Positions 60,468 to 64,000 of a stretch of DNA of 64,000 nt are shown one piece after another. Within the stretch, counting starts at the first letter, position 1. Each line of letters begins with the position of its first letter. The DNA lies in contig NZ_JAUOTP010000004.1 in NCBI RefSeq assembly GCF_030546695.1, forward strand, positions 186,001 through 250,000, read 5' to 3'. The notes under the pieces were generated by a model, which was given only the letters and a program-made list of their open reading frames with translations, ran no database searches and had not been told where the DNA came from. The position numbers were made by a program, and so were the translations under genes. The DNA comes from Sphingomonas natans. Its GTDB lineage: Bacteria; Pseudomonadota; Alphaproteobacteria; Sphingomonadales; Sphingomonadaceae.

Positions 60468-61251
60468 TGCCGCGGCCCATGCGATCGACATGATCGACGT
60501 CCGCCCGGCCTTCACGGCCGAGGACGTGGCCGCGCTCAACGCGCGCTTTGCCGGCGTGCCCGCGCACGAGATGCTCCGCGAATTGCTGACCGGGGATCTG
60601 GCCGGACGGACCGCCTTGGTGTCCTCGTTCGGCGCGGAGAGCGCAGTGCTGCTGCATCTCGTCAGCGAGATCGACACGAGCATCCCGCTGGTCTTTACGA
60701 ACACGCAGAAGATGTTCGGCGAGACCTTGGCCTATCGCGACGAGCTTTCGGAGCGACTGGGCTTCGGCGATCTGCGCGTCTTCCGCCCCGATCCGCGCCT
60801 GCTCGCCGAAAAGGACCGGACGGGCCTGCGCTGGTCCTACGATCCGGACGGTTGCTGCGAGATCCGCAAGGTCGAGCCGCTGAAGCGCGCGCTGAAGGGC
60901 TTCGACGCGTGGATATCGGGCCGCAAGGGGTTCCAGGCGGGCACCCGCACGGCGATGCCGATGTTCGAGCTCGACGAGACGGACGCCGCCGGCTCCGGCC
61001 CCAAGCTCAAGATCAACCCGCTCGCCGGCTGGAGCAAGGACGCGCTCAACGCCTATTTCGTCGAGCATGACCTGCTGCACCATCCGCTGGAGGCGCAGGG
61101 ATATCCGTCGATCGGCTGCTCGCCCTGCACCAGCAAGGTCCTGCCCGGCGAGGATCCGCGTTCGGGCCGCTGGCGGGGCTGGGACAAGGTCGAGTGCGGC
61201 ATCCACACGCCGATCCCCGGCGGCCCGCAGGCGGACGACCCGATCTTCTGA
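60460..61251 (+). CDS. cysH: Adenylylsulfate (APS)-type sulfate reductase with Fe-S cluster
   Basis: 263 residues from the ATG at 60460. FSFGAESAVLLHL-like PP-loop (SSFGAESAVL, about 55-64). Both cluster pairs are present: Cys132-Cys133 (DGCCEIRK) and Cys220-x2-Cys223 (GCSPC), plus the catalytic C-terminal Cys246 in ECGIH. The CC...CxxC set binds [4Fe-4S] and marks the APS-using class found in most alphaproteobacteria, unlike the cluster-free PAPS enzyme of E. coli. It makes sulfite for the adjacent CysI, with thioredoxin as reductant. Last gene of the operon. Confidence 0.95.
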   Translation: MANAAAHAIDMIDVRPAFTAEDVAALNARFAGVPAHEMLRELLTGDLAGRTALVSSFGAESAVLLHLVSEIDTSIPLVFTNTQKMFGETLAYRDELSERLGFGDLRVFRPDPRLLAEKDRTGLRWSYDPDGCCEIRKVEPLKRALKGFDAWISGRKGFQAGTRTAMPMFELDETDAAGSGPKLKINPLAGWSKDALNAYFVEHDLLHHPLEAQGYPSIGCSPCTSKVLPGEDPRSGRWRGWDKVECGIHTPIPGGPQADDPIF

Positions 61252-61329
61252 TCCTGACGCGCCGGACGGCGGAACCCGACGTAAGCCTGGCGGATTTAAG
61301 CCCCGATCCGAAGGAAGGGGCCGCGACGC

Positions 61330-61587
61330 ATGGCAATCTGGGCGCTGGCATTCGCCGCATTGACCGGCGTCTCCGCGCCGCCGCGCAACGTACCGGCGAC
61401 CTTCGACCTTGCCGACGTCGCGACGCCCACGATGGAAAAGCGAAAGATCGCGCTGCCGCTGCGCAAACGGCGCTCGCGCTATCTGCTCCCAAAGGCCGAA
61501 CTTCCCGCCGAGGACGCACCCGGCATCGAGCTTCGCTGGAAGCTGCGGAAGGTCAAACTGACGATGCCCTTGCCCACGATCGGCTGA
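61330..61587 (+). CDS. Small secreted basic protein, unknown function
   Basis: 85 residues. AAGGAAGGGG lies about 10 bases before the ATG. Short signal-like start (MAIWALAFAALTGVSAPPRN), then a basic, charged body (EKRKIALPLRKRRSRYLLPK and LRWKLRKVKLTMPLP). No Cys and no known motif. Convergent with dnaB, the stops 16 bases apart. Real coding is likely from codon pattern and ribosome site, function unknown. Confidence 0.6.
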   Translation: MAIWALAFAALTGVSAPPRNVPATFDLADVATPTMEKRKIALPLRKRRSRYLLPKAELPAEDAPGIELRWKLRKVKLTMPLPTIG

Positions 61588-61602
61588 TCCGGTCGCGCGT
61601 CA

Positions 61603-63105
61603 TCAGTTTCGGTAATCGTCCTCGGCCAGATCACTGAACTTGGTGATCTTCGCCTCGAACTTCAGCTTCACCCTGCCCGTCGCGCCGTGGCGGCTCTTGG
61701 CGATGATCAGCTCGCACAGGCCGAAGGCGCCCTCCATGTCGCGCATCCACTGGTCGTGCGCCTCGAAGCTCTTAGCGTCGTCGCCTTCGCCCGGCCGCTT
61801 GGGTTCGCGCGAGGCGACATAATATTCCTCGCGAAACACGAACAGCACCATGTCCGCATCCTGCTCGATCGAACCCGATTCGCGCAGATCCGAAAGCTGC
61901 GGGCGCTTGTCCTCGCGGCTCTCCACCTGACGGCTGAGCTGGGAGAGCGCCATCACCGGCACGCCAAGCTCCTTGGCGAGCGTCTTCAGGCCGCGGCTAA
62001 TCTCCGAAATCTCCTGCACGCGATTGCCGTCGCGGCTGTTGCCGGACCCCTGCAGCAGTTGGAGATAGTCGACGACGATGAAGCCGATGCCGCGCTGGCG
62101 CTTCAGCCGGCGGGCGCGCGTTCTGAGCGCCGCGATCGTCAGGCCCGGCGTATCGTCGATATAGAGCGGCAGATTCTCCAACTCCTGCGCGGCGCGGGCG
62201 AGGTTGCGGAAGTCGGCCTGGCTGATCTTGCCCATGCGCAGATTTTCGGAGCTGATCCCCGATTGCTCGGACAGGATACGCGTCGCGAGCTGGTCCGCCG
62301 ACATTTCGAGGCTGAAGAAGGCGACCGCCGCACCGATCGACTTCTCGTCCGGAATGCCGTCCTCGCGATCGCGGATCAGGCGGCGCGCGGCATTGTAGGC
62401 GATGTTGGTCGCCAGCGACGTCTTGCCCATGCCGGGGCGCCCAGCGAGGATCAGCAGATCGGACGAGTGGAGGCCACCAATCTTGGCGTTGACGCTCTCG
62501 AGGCCGGTCGTGACGCCCGAGACGTGCCCGCCCGAATTCAGCGCACGCTCGGCCTGTTCGACCGCCATGCGCGTCGCCTGGCCGAAGGTCTTGACCGAGC
62601 CCTGCTCGCCGCCTTCTTCCGCGACACGATACAAGGCGACTTCGGCGGCCTCGATCTGGCTCTTGGGATCGACCGACTCGGAGGTATCGACCGCCTTCTC
62701 GACCATCTCGCGCCCGACGCCGATCAGCGCGCGGAGCAGAGCGAGATCGTAGATCTGCGCGGCGAAATCGCGTGCGCCGATCAAGGCCGCACCCGATCCG
62801 GTCAGCTGGGCGAGATAAGAGGGGCCGCCAAGCTCCTTCAGCGCCTGATCCGCCTCGAACATCGGCCGCAGCGTCACCGGATTGGCGATCATGTTGCGCT
62901 CGGCGAGCTTCAGGATCGCCTCGAAGATCCGGCCATGCGCGGGCTCGTGGAAATGATCGGGGCGGAGCTTGAGCTGGACATCCTCGACCAGCCGATTGTC
63001 GATCATCAGCGCGCCCAGCAAAGCGGCTTCCGCGTCGACATTGTGCGGCAGCGCCTGCGCGCCGACGGCTTCGGGCTGGGGCAGGATTCGGAGAGTTTCG
63101 GCCAT
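61603..63105 (-). CDS. dnaB: Replicative DNA helicase DnaB
   Basis: 500 residues from the ATG at 63105 (MAETLRILPQPEAVGAQALP); an upstream in-frame start would add an unlikely 14 residues. N-terminal helical domain LPHNVDAEAALLGALMIDN for primase contact, then the RecA-like motor: Walker A LAGRPGMGKTSLATNIAYNA (about 222-241), SLEMSADQLATR, and VVDYLQLLQG (Walker B, about 365). It unwinds the duplex at replication forks. No intein is present. Convergent with the small secreted gene. Confidence 0.98.
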   Translation of the reverse strand: MAETLRILPQPEAVGAQALPHNVDAEAALLGALMIDNRLVEDVQLKLRPDHFHEPAHGRIFEAILKLAERNMIANPVTLRPMFEADQALKELGGPSYLAQLTGSGAALIGARDFAAQIYDLALLRALIGVGREMVEKAVDTSESVDPKSQIEAAEVALYRVAEEGGEQGSVKTFGQATRMAVEQAERALNSGGHVSGVTTGLESVNAKIGGLHSSDLLILAGRPGMGKTSLATNIAYNAARRLIRDREDGIPDEKSIGAAVAFFSLEMSADQLATRILSEQSGISSENLRMGKISQADFRNLARAAQELENLPLYIDDTPGLTIAALRTRARRLKRQRGIGFIVVDYLQLLQGSGNSRDGNRVQEISEISRGLKTLAKELGVPVMALSQLSRQVESREDKRPQLSDLRESGSIEQDADMVLFVFREEYYVASREPKRPGEGDDAKSFEAHDQWMRDMEGAFGLCELIIAKSRHGATGRVKLKFEAKITKFSDLAEDDYRN

Positions 63106-63171
63106 CCGGTCATGTGCGCCCTGGGGGGCACCCGCGCCAAGACCCATCCGAAAAAGATGCGTTCATGCTTC

Positions 63172-63180
63172 TGTGGACAA
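63172..63180 (-). promoter_or_regulatory. Single DnaA-box-like 9-mer upstream of dnaB
   Basis: On the minus strand TTGTCCACA, one base off TTATCCACA and fitting the relaxed TTNTNCACA form. It lies 66 bases upstream of the dnaB start in the divergent gap with the UPF0262 gene. One box alone is weak evidence. Confidence 0.25.
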
Positions 63181-63242
63181 GTCGGCTCGCGATGCTGCGC
63201 CGCTCGGGTTTGCAAGCGGGCGCGGGTCCATTAAGCGGTGGC

Positions 63243-63725
63243 ATGGCCGATCCGCGTCTCATCGCCATAGAGCTCGACGAGCAGACGATCCTGTGGCGCA
63301 ACGCCGATATCGAGCAGGAACGGCGGATCGCGATCTTCGATCTGCTCGAGGAGAATCGCTTCGAGCCGCAGCGCGCCTATCCGCAGGGCTATGCCGGGCC
63401 GTACAGACTAAAGCTGTCCGTCGAGGAAGGCCGGCTGGCGATCGCCATCGCGGGCGAGGACGGCCAGCATCTGGAAACGCTGATCCTGGCGCTGGGGCGT
63501 TTCCGCCGGCCGATCCGGGATTATTTCGCGATCTGCGACAGTTATTTCCAGGCGGTCGCCAAGGCGACGCCGCAGCAGATCGAGACGATCGACATGGCGC
63601 GGCGCGGCATCCACAACGAAGCGGCCGAGCTTCTGATCGAGCGGCTCGACGGCAAGATCACGGTCGATTTCGATACGGCGCGGCGGCTCTTCACCTTGAT
63701 CTGCGTGCTGCATATCCGCCAGTGA
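63243..63725 (+). CDS. UPF0262 family protein
   Basis: 160 residues from the ATG at 63243 (MADPRLIAIELDEQTILWRN); the frame is open upstream but that part has no homology-like character. Family features: RIAIFDLLEENRFEP, GYAGPYRLKLSVEEGRLAI and the C-terminal IHNEAAELLIERLDGKI-TVDFDTARRLFTLICVLHIR. An alphaproteobacterial family with no assigned function. Followed 6 bases later by cytidine deaminase, so probably cotranscribed. Confidence 0.9.
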   Translation: MADPRLIAIELDEQTILWRNADIEQERRIAIFDLLEENRFEPQRAYPQGYAGPYRLKLSVEEGRLAIAIAGEDGQHLETLILALGRFRRPIRDYFAICDSYFQAVAKATPQQIETIDMARRGIHNEAAELLIERLDGKITVDFDTARRLFTLICVLHIRQ

Positions 63726-63731
63726 GGATCC

Positions 63732-64000
63732 ATGGCTGAAGTGAGGATGGAAGACGCCGCCGCGGGCGTGCTGATCGAGGCGGCGCGCGAGGCGGCGCGC
63801 AACGCGCATGCGCCTTATTCGCGCTTTGCGGTCGGCGCGGCATTGCTGCTGACCGACGGGACGATCGTGCCGGGCACCAATTTCGAGAATGCGAGCTACG
63901 GCCTGTCGCTCTGCGCCGAGACGGTGGCGCTGGCGTCCGCCAATGTGGCCGGGCGTCTCAAGGACGTGGTCGCGGTCGGAATCGTCGGCGGGATGATGAA
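63732..64000 (+). CDS. cdd: Cytidine deaminase (partial, C-terminus beyond window)
   Basis: About 89 residues visible from the ATG at 63732 (MAEVRMEDAAAGVLIEAARE). NAHAPYSRFAVGAALLLTDG and GTNFENASYGLSLCAE are the standard cytidine deaminase motifs, with the substrate-binding Asn-x-Glu and the zinc Cys followed by the catalytic Ala-Glu pair; the second CxxC lies beyond the window. It deaminates cytidine and deoxycytidine to uridine forms in pyrimidine salvage. Starts 6 bases after the UPF0262 stop. Confidence 0.95.
   Translation, partial: MAEVRMEDAAAGVLIEAAREAARNAHAPYSRFAVGAALLLTDGTIVPGTNFENASYGLSLCAETVALASANVAGRLKDVVAVGIVGGMM

Overview
The window looks like chromosome from a GC-rich alphaproteobacterium of the Sphingomonadaceae (Sphingomonas or a close relative). 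The evidence is a tonB-exbB-exbD-exbD operon, a PopZ/DUF2497 protein next to tolC and pcm, a PEPxxWA-CTERM protein, an S46 peptidase, a GTTC-N7-GTTC (alphaproteobacterial LexA) box, two GGAAC-N16-CGTT (EcfG) promoters, and the dispersed hairpin repeats common in sphingomonads. I see no rRNA, tRNA, CRISPR array, transposase or prophage. Most of the window is dense housekeeping DNA with 1-8 base gene overlaps.

Layout. 0-9 kb: partial pirin, alaS, a small membrane protein, an AEC transporter, a small secreted protein, the UvrD helicase behind a LexA box, and a TonB-C-domain protein. 9-16 kb: pcm-tolC-popZ operon, a 2-oxoadipate dioxygenase (HglS/YdcJ) homologue, and the TonB energy-transduction operon. 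16-25 kb: an unknown secreted protein; a pteridine-reductase-like SDR overlapping folB; GNAT; the DUF1285-Nudix-CCA transferase operon; an EAL protein with a degenerate GGDEF; parC. 25-36 kb: 2OG-Fe(II) oxygenase, PEP-CTERM protein, LysR regulator opposite a small ORF, S46 and M28 peptidases, an O-antigen-polymerase-like protein, and an 827-base repeat-rich gap. 35.7-42.5 kb: purC; then a long minus-strand run with nadA, a hairpin repeat, nadC, a membrane protein, RNase T2, an MpaB-type protein and a CorA/ZntB transporter. 42-48 kb: an MBOAT acyltransferase and two SGNH proteins (polysaccharide O-acylation type), fpr, and five of the six hairpin repeats. 48-55 kb: MFS transporter, haem-oxygenase-like di-iron protein and a glycine-zipper protein (both with EcfG promoters), D-2-hydroxyacid dehydrogenase, glutamine amidotransferase, nitronate-monooxygenase-like protein, hydrolase. 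55-64 kb: selO, cytochrome b561, the overlapping sulfate-assimilation operon cobA-DUF2849-cysI-DUF934-cysH, dnaB, a UPF0262 gene and a partial cytidine deaminase.

I found no obviously new multi-gene system. The most informative observations are regulatory and biochemical. Two general-stress promoters lie about 1.2 kb apart. An SOS box sits at uvrD. The folB-linked SDR carries the Asp-Tyr-Lys geometry of pteridine reductase. The nitronate-monooxygenase-like protein has a C-terminal Cys cluster. The hydroxyacid dehydrogenase appears to lack its usual catalytic Glu. A transcribed hairpin separates nadA from nadC, and a dispersed hairpin family clusters around the O-acylation genes.
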